Source of the DNA: Butyrivibrio sp.
Lineage (GTDB): Bacteria > Bacillota > Clostridia > Lachnospirales > Lachnospiraceae
Direction: 5' to 3'
Assembly (NCBI GenBank): GCA_024688095.1
Contig: JAILEJ010000320.1
Coordinates: forward strand, 1 to 15,658
Length of the DNA: 15,658 bases
This document shows positions 8,154 to 15,658 of this stretch, in pieces; positions within the stretch are counted from its first letter, which is position 1; each line of letters starts with the position of its first letter. The notes under the pieces were generated by a model. The model was not told the DNA's origin and searched no databases. It worked only from the letters and a program-made list of their open reading frames with translations. The translations under genes and the position numbers were made by a program.

Positions 8154-8164
8154 GAGAGAAGAAT

Positions 8165-10432
8165 ATGAAAAAGACAGATAATCGAAAAAAACTATTAATG
8201 ATAATAACAATTATATTGTTGACTATTTATATCTTCTGGAGAATTTTTTGTACTCTGCCAATAGAGTATGGAATTGTATCGCTTGTATGTGGAATTGTCA
8301 TGCTTGTAAGTGAGATTCTTGCAGGTGTAGAGACAATAAGCCATCTTATTACTACATTTAAGATTACTGAGCCTGAATTACCTGTAATTCCAAATGATAT
8401 GTATCCTGAAGTTGATGTTTTTATTGCAACGCATAATGAGCCTCTGGATGTTTTGTACAAGACAGCTAATGGTTGTAAGCACATGAGGTATCCGGATAAA
8501 AATAAAGTACATATCTGGTTCTGTGATGACGGTAATAGACCATCAGTAGCAAAACTTGCTGAAGATATGGGTATTGGCTATCAGGGTCTTGCAAATAATA
8601 AGCTGGCTAAGGCCGGAAATTTAAATAATGCTCTTAGCAAGACGCATGGAGAGCTAATCGCAACATTTGATGCGGATATGATCCCAACCAGAAATTTCCT
8701 TATGAAAACCGTTCCATATTTTTATCTTCCTGTTATGAAAAAACTGGATGATGGAACATGGGTAAAGAGATCAAAAGAAGAAATTGATCCAAATTATAAA
8801 GTTGGATTTATACAGACTCCACAGAGTTTTTACAACCCGGATCTTTTCCAGTTTAACCTTTATGCAGAAGACAGAATTCCTAACGAACAGGATTATTTCT
8901 TCAGAGAGATAAATGTTTCAAGAAATGGCTCTAATTCGCCTATTTACGCAGGAAGTAACACTTTGATATCCAGAGAAGCTTTAGAGGGTGTCGGAGGAAT
9001 TGCTACTGGGACTATCACAGAAGACTTTGAGACAGGACTTCATATTCAGGAAGCCGGATATACCTGTTATGCTACATCGGATGTATATGCACATGGTCTT
9101 GCTCCCGATACGGTAGACTCTCTTATTAAACAGCGAGAGAGATGGGGAAGAGGATGTATCTTTTCTCTTCATAGAGCACATGTTTTCAGAGATAAGAAAA
9201 TACCATTCAAATCAAGATTCAGCTATTTTGCATGTGAATTGTATTGGTGGTCCTATCTTAGAAGATTTGTATTTATGCTTGCACCTATCCTTTTCATGAT
9301 ATTCAACGTCCCGGTAATTATTTGTACACCATTGGAAATGTACTTATTCTGGCTGCCATCTTATCTGGCAACACTTGTAGCTATGAAGTCATTTACAAGT
9401 GATATAAGAAATTCCAGGTGGAGTAATGTCGTTGATACAGTAATGTTTCCATATCTGATCATTCCTATCTTAATGGAAGCGTTTGGATTCAGGAAAAGAG
9501 ATTTCCATGTTACAGAGAAAAAGCGTGCTGTAAATAATAATTCCGATGCACTTTTAGCTGTTCCGCATATTATTTTGGCTATCCTTTCTCTGATTGCGAT
9601 TTTCAGAAGCTTTGGACAGGTTATTGAATATGAATCATTCGGACCATTGATCGTTCTGTTCTGGTTATGTCTTAATCTGTATGCGCTTGTACTTGCCTGC
9701 TTCTTTATGCTTGGAAGATCAAACAGCAGATTGACTGAAAGATATATTGCAGAGATTCCTGCAAAATTGCGTAATGGCGAAAATGAGATATTCTGCAGAA
9801 CACATGATGTTTCAGAAGGCGGGTTATCGCTTCTGTTCGACAGAGCGGTGGATATTCCAGTAAGTGGGGTATATGACATAACTCTAAAGACACATCATTA
9901 TACAGCTACAGTTAAAGCCAAGCTTGTTTATTTTGTGCAGGAGCAGGATGAGTATAAGTATTCGTTTACTATAGTTGGACTTGATGAACCCAATAAAGGT
10001 GAGTACTTCCAGATTGTATATGACAGACATCCTACTTTGCCGGATAAGATAGAGCATAAAGATTCTGCTTTCTTGGATGTGAAAGAGAATATCGAAAAGA
10101 GAAGAAGAATCAATAGAACCAAGAGACAACGTCGAAGAAACATCAGAGCAGATGTTGAAAAACTTATGAATTCAGATGTTGGAAAGGTTTATATTGTTAA
10201 TTACAACTTTAGATATGTACTGGTGGATCCGGCAAAAACACCGGAAACAAAGATTAATGACAATATAAAGATATATCCTATTTCAGGTAATAATGAATGC
10301 TACCTTGATTGTGAATATGTAAGATCATTACGTGAAAAAACAAAACTATATTTTATCAAGAATCACGCAGAAATAGCGTTTGATGAAAAGATTATTGAAC
10401 TTGTTTCAAATTGGATTGAAAATGAAGCTTAA
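8165..10432 (+). CDS. bcsA: BcsA-like cellulose synthase with c-di-GMP-binding PilZ domain
   Basis: 755-residue processive GT2 enzyme that polymerises UDP-glucose and extrudes beta-1,4-glucan. The ATG at 8165 is preferred to the TTG at 8150, which overlaps the previous stop. Two N-terminal helices (about 10-30, 35-55) precede the GT domain: CDDG (120-123), KAGNLNNAL (149-157), DAD (169-171), IQTPQ (216-220), TED (285-287) and QRERW (323-327). Membrane helices follow (about 368-388, 392-408, 424-440), with the gating loop FHVTEK (447-452) matching FxVTxK, then more helices (462-482, 490-516). The PilZ domain has RLTER (522-526) and DVSEGG (548-553), so c-di-GMP activation should be intact. From about 625 there is a 130-residue C-terminal extension starting with a very basic stretch (646-659, ten Arg/Lys) that I do not recognise. 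It lies between the two DUF4956 genes, and no BcsB is near. Equivalent to clostridial CcsA; another glucan product is possible but less likely. Confidence 0.95.
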   Translation: MKKTDNRKKLLMIITIILLTIYIFWRIFCTLPIEYGIVSLVCGIVMLVSEILAGVETISHLITTFKITEPELPVIPNDMYPEVDVFIATHNEPLDVLYKTANGCKHMRYPDKNKVHIWFCDDGNRPSVAKLAEDMGIGYQGLANNKLAKAGNLNNALSKTHGELIATFDADMIPTRNFLMKTVPYFYLPVMKKLDDGTWVKRSKEEIDPNYKVGFIQTPQSFYNPDLFQFNLYAEDRIPNEQDYFFREINVSRNGSNSPIYAGSNTLISREALEGVGGIATGTITEDFETGLHIQEAGYTCYATSDVYAHGLAPDTVDSLIKQRERWGRGCIFSLHRAHVFRDKKIPFKSRFSYFACELYWWSYLRRFVFMLAPILFMIFNVPVIICTPLEMYLFWLPSYLATLVAMKSFTSDIRNSRWSNVVDTVMFPYLIIPILMEAFGFRKRDFHVTEKKRAVNNNSDALLAVPHIILAILSLIAIFRSFGQVIEYESFGPLIVLFWLCLNLYALVLACFFMLGRSNSRLTERYIAEIPAKLRNGENEIFCRTHDVSEGGLSLLFDRAVDIPVSGVYDITLKTHHYTATVKAKLVYFVQEQDEYKYSFTIVGLDEPNKGEYFQIVYDRHPTLPDKIEHKDSAFLDVKENIEKRRRINRTKRQRRRNIRADVEKLMNSDVGKVYIVNYNFRYVLVDPAKTPETKINDNIKIYPISGNNECYLDCEYVRSLREKTKLYFIKNHAEIAFDEKIIELVSNWIENEA

Positions 10433-10453
10433 CAGATATGAGGAGATGAAAAA

Positions 10454-11131
10454 ATGAAAGAACAACTTATTAAGGTATTAAATGCTAATGCTACAACACT
10501 TACTATGTCACAGATTATTATGAACTTTGCAATTGCTTTGGTTATTGGACTTGTAATCTATATCTCTTACAGAACAAGCCATACAAGAGTAGTTTACAGC
10601 GCAAGGTTTAATGTTTCACTTTTGATGCTTACTTTGATCACAACATTGATTATGAGCGTAATTGGTAATAACGTGGCTCTTTCACTTGGTATGGTAGGTG
10701 CACTTTCTATTGTAAGATTCAGAACTGCTGTTAAAGATCCAAGAGATACTGCTTATATCTTCTGGTGCATTTCTATCGGTATCTGCTGTGGTGTTGCAGA
10801 ATACAGAGTCGCAGTAGCCGGAAGTGCTGTAATATTCGTCCTTCTTGTTGTTATGGGACTTGTACAGGACAATAACAGATATCTTTTAGTTGTAAGAGGA
10901 AACAGAGAGCAGGAGAAAAATATCTTTGATGCAGTTGCAAATTATTATGATGGAAAAGCAGCAGTAAGAGTAAATAATTCAACATCAGAAACAACTGAGA
11001 TTATTTTTGAACTTAGCCAGAGCATCATCAATAAAGTTGCTAAGCAGGAAGAGTCAATTTCAGACAGACTTTACAGAATAGATGGAGTTAAGTCTGTAAA
11101 TGTTGTAATGCAGAATGATGAAATGAGATAA
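10454..11131 (+). CDS. DUF4956 membrane protein 2
   Basis: 225-residue paralogue of the protein at 7518. An N-terminal stretch of about 20 polar residues precedes the helices (about 21-38, 53-71, 76-88, 100-113, 118-136). The signature is complete: GALSIVRFR (82-90), KDPRD (94-98) and YIFW, plus the YRTSHTRVVY patch (39-48) that parallels the other copy. The soluble tail (about 140-225) begins NNRYLLVVRG and resembles that of copy 1 in layout but shares little sequence. AGGAG (10441-10445) lies 8 nt before the ATG; the gap to the cellulose synthase is 21 bp. Sitting directly after the synthase while copy 1 sits directly before it, the two may be subunits of one membrane complex, or each may serve a different CotH/MBOAT module. 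No known enzyme function. Confidence 0.85.
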   Translation: MKEQLIKVLNANATTLTMSQIIMNFAIALVIGLVIYISYRTSHTRVVYSARFNVSLLMLTLITTLIMSVIGNNVALSLGMVGALSIVRFRTAVKDPRDTAYIFWCISIGICCGVAEYRVAVAGSAVIFVLLVVMGLVQDNNRYLLVVRGNREQEKNIFDAVANYYDGKAAVRVNNSTSETTEIIFELSQSIINKVAKQEESISDRLYRIDGVKSVNVVMQNDEMR

Positions 11132-11170
11132 AAAACACAGATACTAAAAACAAAGGTTATGGTGGTCAAT

Positions 11171-12772
11171 ATGAAAAAAACTAACATAGTCTGGCTGGTA
11201 TTATTGTGTATTGTCGTAGGTTCTGCCTTCTTTGTAATGGTTGATAATAAAATCACTCCAAACGAGGATGAATCTATCCATATTGAGCGTGAGCAGCAAC
11301 ACATAGTTGCTATGGAAAAAGGCGCAGATCCATCATTAGGAGCAGAGTCTGTTCCTAGTGATGGTTACATTGATAGTAATTTTGTTTCTCATCTTCCATT
11401 AGTTATTATTGACATTGATGATGCAGAGATTCCCATCACGAAAATGACTACCGAAGATCAACAGGTTTTATACACCGGTGAAGATCCTTATGTACTTGGA
11501 GAAATAGGGATAGTCGATAATGAAAACTGTGAAAACAGGTTGAGCGATCAGATTACTTTTACCAGTAAGATAAAAATTAAATACAGAGGTAATTTATCAC
11601 TGAACTTTGACAAAAAGCAGTATGGAATAAAGCTTATTGATGAGGCGGGGAATAGTATACAAGAGTCGGTTATGGGCATGGAAGCTAACAATGATTGGAT
11701 ACTTAACATTTCCCAGTTGGATGAATCACTTATCAGGAACTATCTTGCTTACAATGTCGGCAGTGCACTATTTGAAGAAACGCCAGATTGTAAATATTGT
11801 GAAGTCATTTTTAAAGAAGGAAATAAGTACAACTATAAAGGCTTATACCTAATGATGGAAAAAGTGGAGAAAGGCAAAGGCAGAGTTGAACTTGGAGGCT
11901 ATGATCCAGGGGAAAAGCTTGTTGATTACCTGTTATGCAGAGATAGAGAAGATGATACAGAGATACAGATATCTACCTATGGAAATCAAACAGGCCTTAC
12001 TAGTGGTAGATTATCCATTGTGTATCCGGATGAAGATGTGATTGATGATTACGCTTTTAATTATATTCAAAATGATATTGATAAAATAGACAGGATTCTC
12101 TATTCGGAAGACGATGCAGTTTTTTCCTCATGGCCGGAGTTCATAGATACTCAGTCCTTTACAGACTACTTTATATTTAATGAGCTTTTTGGTAATTATG
12201 ATGCCGGACACAATTCAACGTACATGTATAAAAAAGGAGCCGGAAAACTTTGTATGGGTCCATTATGGGATTATGATGGAGCAATGGATAATTCTGTAGA
12301 TATCAGTAATCCGGAGTATCTGGCATTTTATGAATCCCCATGGTTTGAACGTCTTGTTACATCAAGAAGATTCATGACATATGCGTATGACAGATACGAA
12401 ACATTGACTCAGAAAGGCAATATTTTATCAGATGAATTCATAACCGATTATATTGAAGATGTCAGTGCATTCATTGGTAATGCTGCTCTTAGAGATTGGA
12501 GCAGGTGGAAAAGTGTATATGATAATAACAAAGTACATGATGCCGAGGATGCAGATGGCAATATTATTTATCGCGATTGTGAAAACTGGGCTGATGAAGT
12601 GATTAGCTTAAAGAGTTACTTTGTTGTAAAAGAACAGTATTTGGGTGGCAACCTGAAAGAGCTGTTCCAAAAGACACAGGACAGAGAGCACCTTGGAACA
12701 TACTTTGCTGTAGTAATGATTTCACTATTTATATGTACTATTGTACTAATTAGACGTAAAGACATGTATTAA
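11171..12772 (+). CDS. CotH-like kinase 2, two membrane anchors
   Basis: 533-residue paralogue of the CotH protein at 2431. The ATG at 11171 is chosen over the ATG at 11159: GGTGG (11161-11165) lies 5 nt before it, whereas the only purine run for 11159 is 2 nt away, and 11171 gives the same MKK start as copy 1. Layout is the same: membrane segment 6-24, shared stalk with VAMEKGADPS (46-55) and SHLPLVIID (73-81), kinase domain, second membrane segment about 510-527 and an RRKDMY tail. Kinase marks: KYRGNLSLNF (137-146), KKQYGIKL (148-155), MMEKVEKG (228-235), NYDAGHNS (342-349) with D344 and N348, GPLWDYD (363-369) with D367 and D369. One contrast with copy 1 is His in place of Asp at position 347 in the catalytic loop. 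It is followed 17 bp later by MBOAT 2. Substrate unknown. Confidence 0.85.
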   Translation: MKKTNIVWLVLLCIVVGSAFFVMVDNKITPNEDESIHIEREQQHIVAMEKGADPSLGAESVPSDGYIDSNFVSHLPLVIIDIDDAEIPITKMTTEDQQVLYTGEDPYVLGEIGIVDNENCENRLSDQITFTSKIKIKYRGNLSLNFDKKQYGIKLIDEAGNSIQESVMGMEANNDWILNISQLDESLIRNYLAYNVGSALFEETPDCKYCEVIFKEGNKYNYKGLYLMMEKVEKGKGRVELGGYDPGEKLVDYLLCRDREDDTEIQISTYGNQTGLTSGRLSIVYPDEDVIDDYAFNYIQNDIDKIDRILYSEDDAVFSSWPEFIDTQSFTDYFIFNELFGNYDAGHNSTYMYKKGAGKLCMGPLWDYDGAMDNSVDISNPEYLAFYESPWFERLVTSRRFMTYAYDRYETLTQKGNILSDEFITDYIEDVSAFIGNAALRDWSRWKSVYDNNKVHDAEDADGNIIYRDCENWADEVISLKSYFVVKEQYLGGNLKELFQKTQDREHLGTYFAVVMISLFICTIVLIRRKDMY

Positions 12773-12789
12773 ATATTAGAAGGTGAAAA

Positions 12790-14232
12790 ATGGTTTTTTC
12801 TAGTTTGATATTTTTATTATATTTTATGCCAGTTTCATTGATTGGTTACTTTTTATTCGGATTTAGCGTTAAATTGCAGAATATATGGCTTTTTTTGGTA
12901 AGTATTGCTTTTTATGCCTGGGGTGAGCCATCATTTGTAATAATTATGCTGGTATCAATATTTGCGAATTGGATATTTGGTTTGCTGACAGAATCGGCTT
13001 TGAACAAGAGTAAGCAGAAAGCAAAAATAATTGTTTTTTTGGATGTTATTTTTAATCTTTCAATCTTATTTGTTTTCAAGTATCTCAATTTCTTTGTGGA
13101 TAATGTTAATACCGTTGCAGGAAAAGAACTATTACAGAGGCCAAATCTTGCACTTCCGATTGGTATTTCATTCTTTACCTTCCAGGCTTTATCTTATGTA
13201 GTAGATGTTTACAGAGGGGATGCTAAAGTTCAGAAAAGCTTATTGAATCTGGGACTTTACATTGCATTCTTCCCTCAGCTTGTTGCAGGACCAATTGTCA
13301 GATACAACACAATTGAACAGAATATTTATCATAGGGAATTTGACCTTAACAATGTAATAAACGGTACATCTCGTTTTGCAATTGGCGTTATCAAAAAAGT
13401 TCTATTGGCAAATAATTTTGCAATTGTAGCTGACACTATATTTGATCTGATGAAAATTGGAACTAAATATGATACGACAATGATTATGGCTTGGACAGGT
13501 GTGTTAGCATATTATTTTCAGCTTTTCTTTGACTTTTCTTCCTACTCGGATATGGCTATAGGATTAGGCAGGATATTTGGTTTTGAATTTGAAGAAAACT
13601 TTAATTATCCATATATTTCAAAATCAATTGGTGAGTTATGGCGAAGATGGCATATATCACTTGGAACATGGTTTAAAGAATATGTCTATTTTCCTCTGGG
13701 TGGATCAAGAGTTGAGAATCAGGACTTAATGGTAAAAAATACTATTATAGTCTGGCTGCTCACAGGTTTATGGCATGGTGCATCATGGACATTTATTTTG
13801 TGGGGGTTATATCAGTTCCTTTTCATTATTCTGGAAAGATTGATCAACTATGAAAAAATGAACATACCGGGGTGGATAAAGATACTATGTACACAGTTTA
13901 TCTTTTTAATGAGTTTGGTTATGTTTAGATGCGATGATCTATATCTTTTAAAAGAGTGCTTTAAAGATATGTTCATGGCAAATGGCAATTCGTTTTGTAA
14001 TGGAACATCTCTTTGGGTTATAAAAGAATACTGGATGTTCTATGTTTGTGGCTTTTTGGTAGCTACACCTATTGTTTCAGAGGCATGGTCAAAGCTTTTG
14101 AGTAATAAAACCAAAGTATTGTCTTTTTTGGGAAATCTATTTTATTGTGCTTGCATGTGTGCAGGGATGACAGTTGCAGTTGTTTCACTTGTAAGAGGTG
14201 GATATAATCCATTTATTTATTTTAATTTTTGA
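12790..14232 (+). CDS. MBOAT O-acyltransferase 2 (AlgI/PatA-like)
   Basis: 480-residue paralogue of the MBOAT at 4069, with the same beginning (MVFSxLxFLxYF) and the same end (RGGYNPFIYFNF). Conserved sites: LPIGISFFTFQ (122-132), PQLVAGPIVRY (162-172), DFSSYSDMAIGLG (248-260), ELWRRWHISLGTW (282-294) with H288, and TGLWHGASW (325-333) with H329. AGAAGGTG (12778-12785) lies 4 nt before the ATG. Differences from copy 1 concentrate in the N-terminal helices after residue 50 and in the last third, which may reflect different partners rather than different chemistry. It should pair with the DHHW protein encoded 15 bp downstream to transfer acyl groups to the secreted polymer. Confidence 0.93.
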   Translation: MVFSSLIFLLYFMPVSLIGYFLFGFSVKLQNIWLFLVSIAFYAWGEPSFVIIMLVSIFANWIFGLLTESALNKSKQKAKIIVFLDVIFNLSILFVFKYLNFFVDNVNTVAGKELLQRPNLALPIGISFFTFQALSYVVDVYRGDAKVQKSLLNLGLYIAFFPQLVAGPIVRYNTIEQNIYHREFDLNNVINGTSRFAIGVIKKVLLANNFAIVADTIFDLMKIGTKYDTTMIMAWTGVLAYYFQLFFDFSSYSDMAIGLGRIFGFEFEENFNYPYISKSIGELWRRWHISLGTWFKEYVYFPLGGSRVENQDLMVKNTIIVWLLTGLWHGASWTFILWGLYQFLFIILERLINYEKMNIPGWIKILCTQFIFLMSLVMFRCDDLYLLKECFKDMFMANGNSFCNGTSLWVIKEYWMFYVCGFLVATPIVSEAWSKLLSNKTKVLSFLGNLFYCACMCAGMTVAVVSLVRGGYNPFIYFNF

Positions 14233-14247
14233 TGCGGAGACAGGAAA

Positions 14248-15444
14248 ATGCGAAAGGGTAAATTAGGGAAAGGTTTATTTGTTATCATCTTCTTTATATG
14301 TATGCTTATATATTCCGCTTTTTCATTCCGCCAAACCTGGCCAAAAGTTGAAGAATACTTTGAAGAAAAAGATGGATTTAATATAGACACTTTAAAAGAT
14401 GATATAGGTTCAATAGAAGGTTTTATAACAGAAAATTGTTATGCGCGTTATGATTGCATAGAGATATATGGTACATTAAGCAGATTGATTGGTAAGACAG
14501 AAATTAACAGCTTTGAATATGCTAAGGATGATTATGGTGGATATAGTCTATTGAACTTTAGCGATCAGGTTGACAACATGGATTATAAATTAGTAGCCGA
14601 AAGAGTATTGGCATTTAAGAATGATGCTAATAAACATGGCGCAAAATTCATGTATCTGCAGTCTCCAAACAAGATCGATGAGAACTGGAATCCCGGAAGC
14701 AAGGATGTACCATATGATATAAAAAATGAGAAGACTGACAAGCTAATTGGTTGGATGCAAAGATTTGGAATAGACGTATTTGATTTTAGAGAGACTCTAA
14801 AAAATAGCGGTATGACTTATCAGGAGATGTTTTACAACACTGATCACCATTGGACCGGTGTTGCAGCATTTCGTGCATTTCAGGATTTAGTAAAGCATTT
14901 TAAAGAGAAGTATGATGAAGATCTTGATCCGGATGGTTATTATACAAATTTAGATAATTACGATGTGTCATATTGGGATCATGTATATCTTGGCAGTGCT
15001 GGTAGAAATGTAGGCTTTTCTTTTGGAGATGCGAACGATTATATGCAGCTTGTTGTTCCTAAATTCGAAGGAAAAATTAGCTGGCTTGGTTATGTAGGGG
15101 ATTATAAGGATACTGTTTTAAGATATAATAAGCTTGATTCTGAAAATCCATATCTTTCTGATTCTTATGGATTTTATCTCTATGGAGTAGCGAAAAAGGA
15201 TTCAATCACTAATCACGCAAATCCTGATGGGCTTAAAATTCTATTTGTCAGAGATTCCTTTATGTCACCTGTTATTATCGATATGATTCCATTCTGCAGT
15301 CAGATTGATTGTTATTGGGGATTGTACGTTGATGATGCGGAGCTTAAAGAAAAGGTTGCAACCGGGAATTATGATTATGTTATATTAAGTTATGGAACTT
15401 TAAATATGGATCAGTCCAGCTTTAATTTTTATACAGAACAATAA
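14248..15444 (+). CDS. DHHW-family SGNH-like acyl transfer protein 2 (AlgJ/AlgX-like)
   Basis: 398-residue paralogue of the DHHW protein at 5566 and the last gene of the operon. A basic start (MRKGKLGKG) and a membrane segment at about 9-26 anchor an extracytoplasmic domain. The signature is intact: YNTDHHWTG (196-204) with D199 and H200/H201, LGSAGRNVG (248-256), and FVRDSFMSP (333-341) with candidate nucleophile S337. GGAGA (14236-14240) lies 7 nt before the ATG. It stops about 20 residues earlier than copy 1, which has an extra charged tail. Sequence outside the motifs is much more diverged than between the two MBOATs, so the two DHHW proteins may act on different positions or acceptors. 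The stop codon is followed by the operon terminator. Confidence 0.87.
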   Translation: MRKGKLGKGLFVIIFFICMLIYSAFSFRQTWPKVEEYFEEKDGFNIDTLKDDIGSIEGFITENCYARYDCIEIYGTLSRLIGKTEINSFEYAKDDYGGYSLLNFSDQVDNMDYKLVAERVLAFKNDANKHGAKFMYLQSPNKIDENWNPGSKDVPYDIKNEKTDKLIGWMQRFGIDVFDFRETLKNSGMTYQEMFYNTDHHWTGVAAFRAFQDLVKHFKEKYDEDLDPDGYYTNLDNYDVSYWDHVYLGSAGRNVGFSFGDANDYMQLVVPKFEGKISWLGYVGDYKDTVLRYNKLDSENPYLSDSYGFYLYGVAKKDSITNHANPDGLKILFVRDSFMSPVIIDMIPFCSQIDCYWGLYVDDAELKEKVATGNYDYVILSYGTLNMDQSSFNFYTEQ

Positions 15445-15454
15445 GAGGAATAAT

Positions 15455-15499
15455 AAAACCCGAAGCAGGTTCATGTAATCTTCTTCGGTTTTTTTTTTT
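15455..15499 (+). terminator. Strong intrinsic terminator of the operon
   Basis: CCGAAG (15460-15465) pairs with CTTCGG (15483-15488); with C15459 or a neighbour bulged, the stem extends through an A run (15455-15458) against the T run. An uninterrupted tract of eleven T (15489-15499) follows. It lies 10 bp after the last stop codon of the operon. Confidence 0.92.
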
Positions 15500-15519
15500 G
15501 CAATGAGAAATTACACTAT

Positions 15520-15658
15520 ATGGCAGATTTTCAGTATGAGATAGTAGAAGAGATGGGATTACTTGGAACAAGTTCCAAAGGATGGACAAAAGAGTTAAAT
15601 AGAATATCCTGGAATGGAGGAACCCCAAAGTATGATATTCGGGATTGGTCACCAGATC
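15520..15658 (+). CDS. ydbC: YdbC-like PC4-domain protein, N-terminal part (3' end outside window)
   Basis: The last 139 bases encode 46 residues of an unfinished frame starting at the ATG at 15520. The sequence, with EIVEEMG, SSKGWTKELN, ISWNGG and KYDIRDWSPD, is what I recognise as the start of the small YdbC family of Firmicutes, a PC4-type single-stranded nucleic acid-binding domain that is usually about 70-75 residues long. No other in-frame start exists just upstream. The ribosome binding site is poor (GAGA at 15505-15508, 11 nt away), and the operon terminator leaves only 20 bp for a promoter, in which I see no good -10/-35 pair. It may be expressed from read-through or a promoter overlapping the terminator. 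It appears unrelated to the exopolysaccharide genes. Confidence 0.82.
   Translation, partial: MADFQYEIVEEMGLLGTSSKGWTKELNRISWNGGTPKYDIRDWSPD

Larger units (their letters stand above)
1275..15444 (+). other. Probable single operon for modified cellulose-like exopolysaccharide
   Basis: Eleven genes in one direction with gaps of 0 to 51 bp, no internal terminator that I can see, a promoter candidate upstream and a strong terminator downstream. Order: GH5, CotH, MBOAT, DHHW, VTC, DUF4956, BcsA, DUF4956, CotH, MBOAT, DHHW. The CotH-MBOAT-DHHW trio at 2431-6822 recurs at 11171-15444 as diverged paralogues in the same order, framing the VTC-DUF4956-BcsA-DUF4956 core. The 51-bp gap at 5515-5565 and the 39-bp gap at 11132-11170 are the only places with room for an internal promoter, and I recognise none there. 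Confidence 0.8.

Noticed and set aside
9361..9879. Reverse-strand open frame of 172 codons inside bcsA
   Set aside because: It is antisense to the conserved membrane and PilZ part of bcsA and has no recognisable domain; shadow frame.
2431..15444. Recent tandem duplication or assembly artefact behind the repeated trio
   Set aside because: The copies are clearly diverged at both protein and DNA level, with different spacers and lengths, so this is an old paralogy and not a misassembly.
1..15658. Mobile elements, CRISPR arrays, tRNA or rRNA genes
   Set aside because: No transposase or integrase reading frame, no regularly spaced short repeats and no RNA gene sequence that I could recognise on either strand.

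Overview
The window reads as a chromosomal segment of a low-GC Gram-positive anaerobe, most likely a Lachnospiraceae-type Clostridium relative (Butyrivibrio/Roseburia-like). The clues are AT-rich codon use, strong AGGAGG-type ribosome binding sites, a racemase and a YdbC-type PC4 protein typical of Firmicutes, and the gene families present. All genes are on the + strand. There is no sign of a mobile element, CRISPR array, rRNA or tRNA.

Layout: (1) 3..872, the C-terminal three quarters of alanine racemase, followed by a weak terminator. (2) 873..1274, a 402-bp AT-rich intergenic region with a 7-bp inverted repeat and a plausible sigma-A promoter at 1178..1206. (3) 1275..15444, a tightly packed ten-gene block, probably one operon: GH5 glucanase; CotH-like kinase 1; MBOAT O-acyltransferase 1; DHHW/AlgJ-like protein 1; VTC-type (triphosphate tunnel) polymerase domain; DUF4956 membrane protein 1; BcsA-like cellulose synthase with a PilZ domain; DUF4956 membrane protein 2; CotH-like kinase 2; MBOAT 2; DHHW protein 2. 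(Counting the GH5, that is eleven genes.) (4) A strong intrinsic terminator at 15455..15499. (5) The start of a ydbC-like PC4-domain gene at 15520, cut by the window end.

How the genes could work together: the BcsA-like enzyme has every catalytic motif of cellulose synthase, a gating-loop FxVTxK motif and an intact c-di-GMP-binding RxxxR...DxSxxG pair, so it should make and extrude beta-1,4-glucan under c-di-GMP control. The membrane-anchored GH5 would trim or release chains, as endoglucanases do in other cellulose loci. The two MBOAT plus DHHW pairs look like AlgI/AlgJ-type acetylation machinery acting on the polymer outside the membrane. The surprising part is the phosphate-chemistry set: two membrane-anchored CotH-fold kinases, a VTC-type polyphosphate polymerase domain and two DUF4956 membrane proteins, placed symmetrically around the synthase. 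No BcsB, BcsC, BcsG or GGDEF/EAL gene is present. The CotH-MBOAT-DHHW trio occurs twice as diverged paralogous blocks flanking the VTC-DUF4956-BcsA-DUF4956 core. I infer a Gram-positive system for secreted, O-acylated and possibly phosphate-modified cellulose. The acylation part follows known precedent; the role of CotH, VTC and DUF4956 is the open question.
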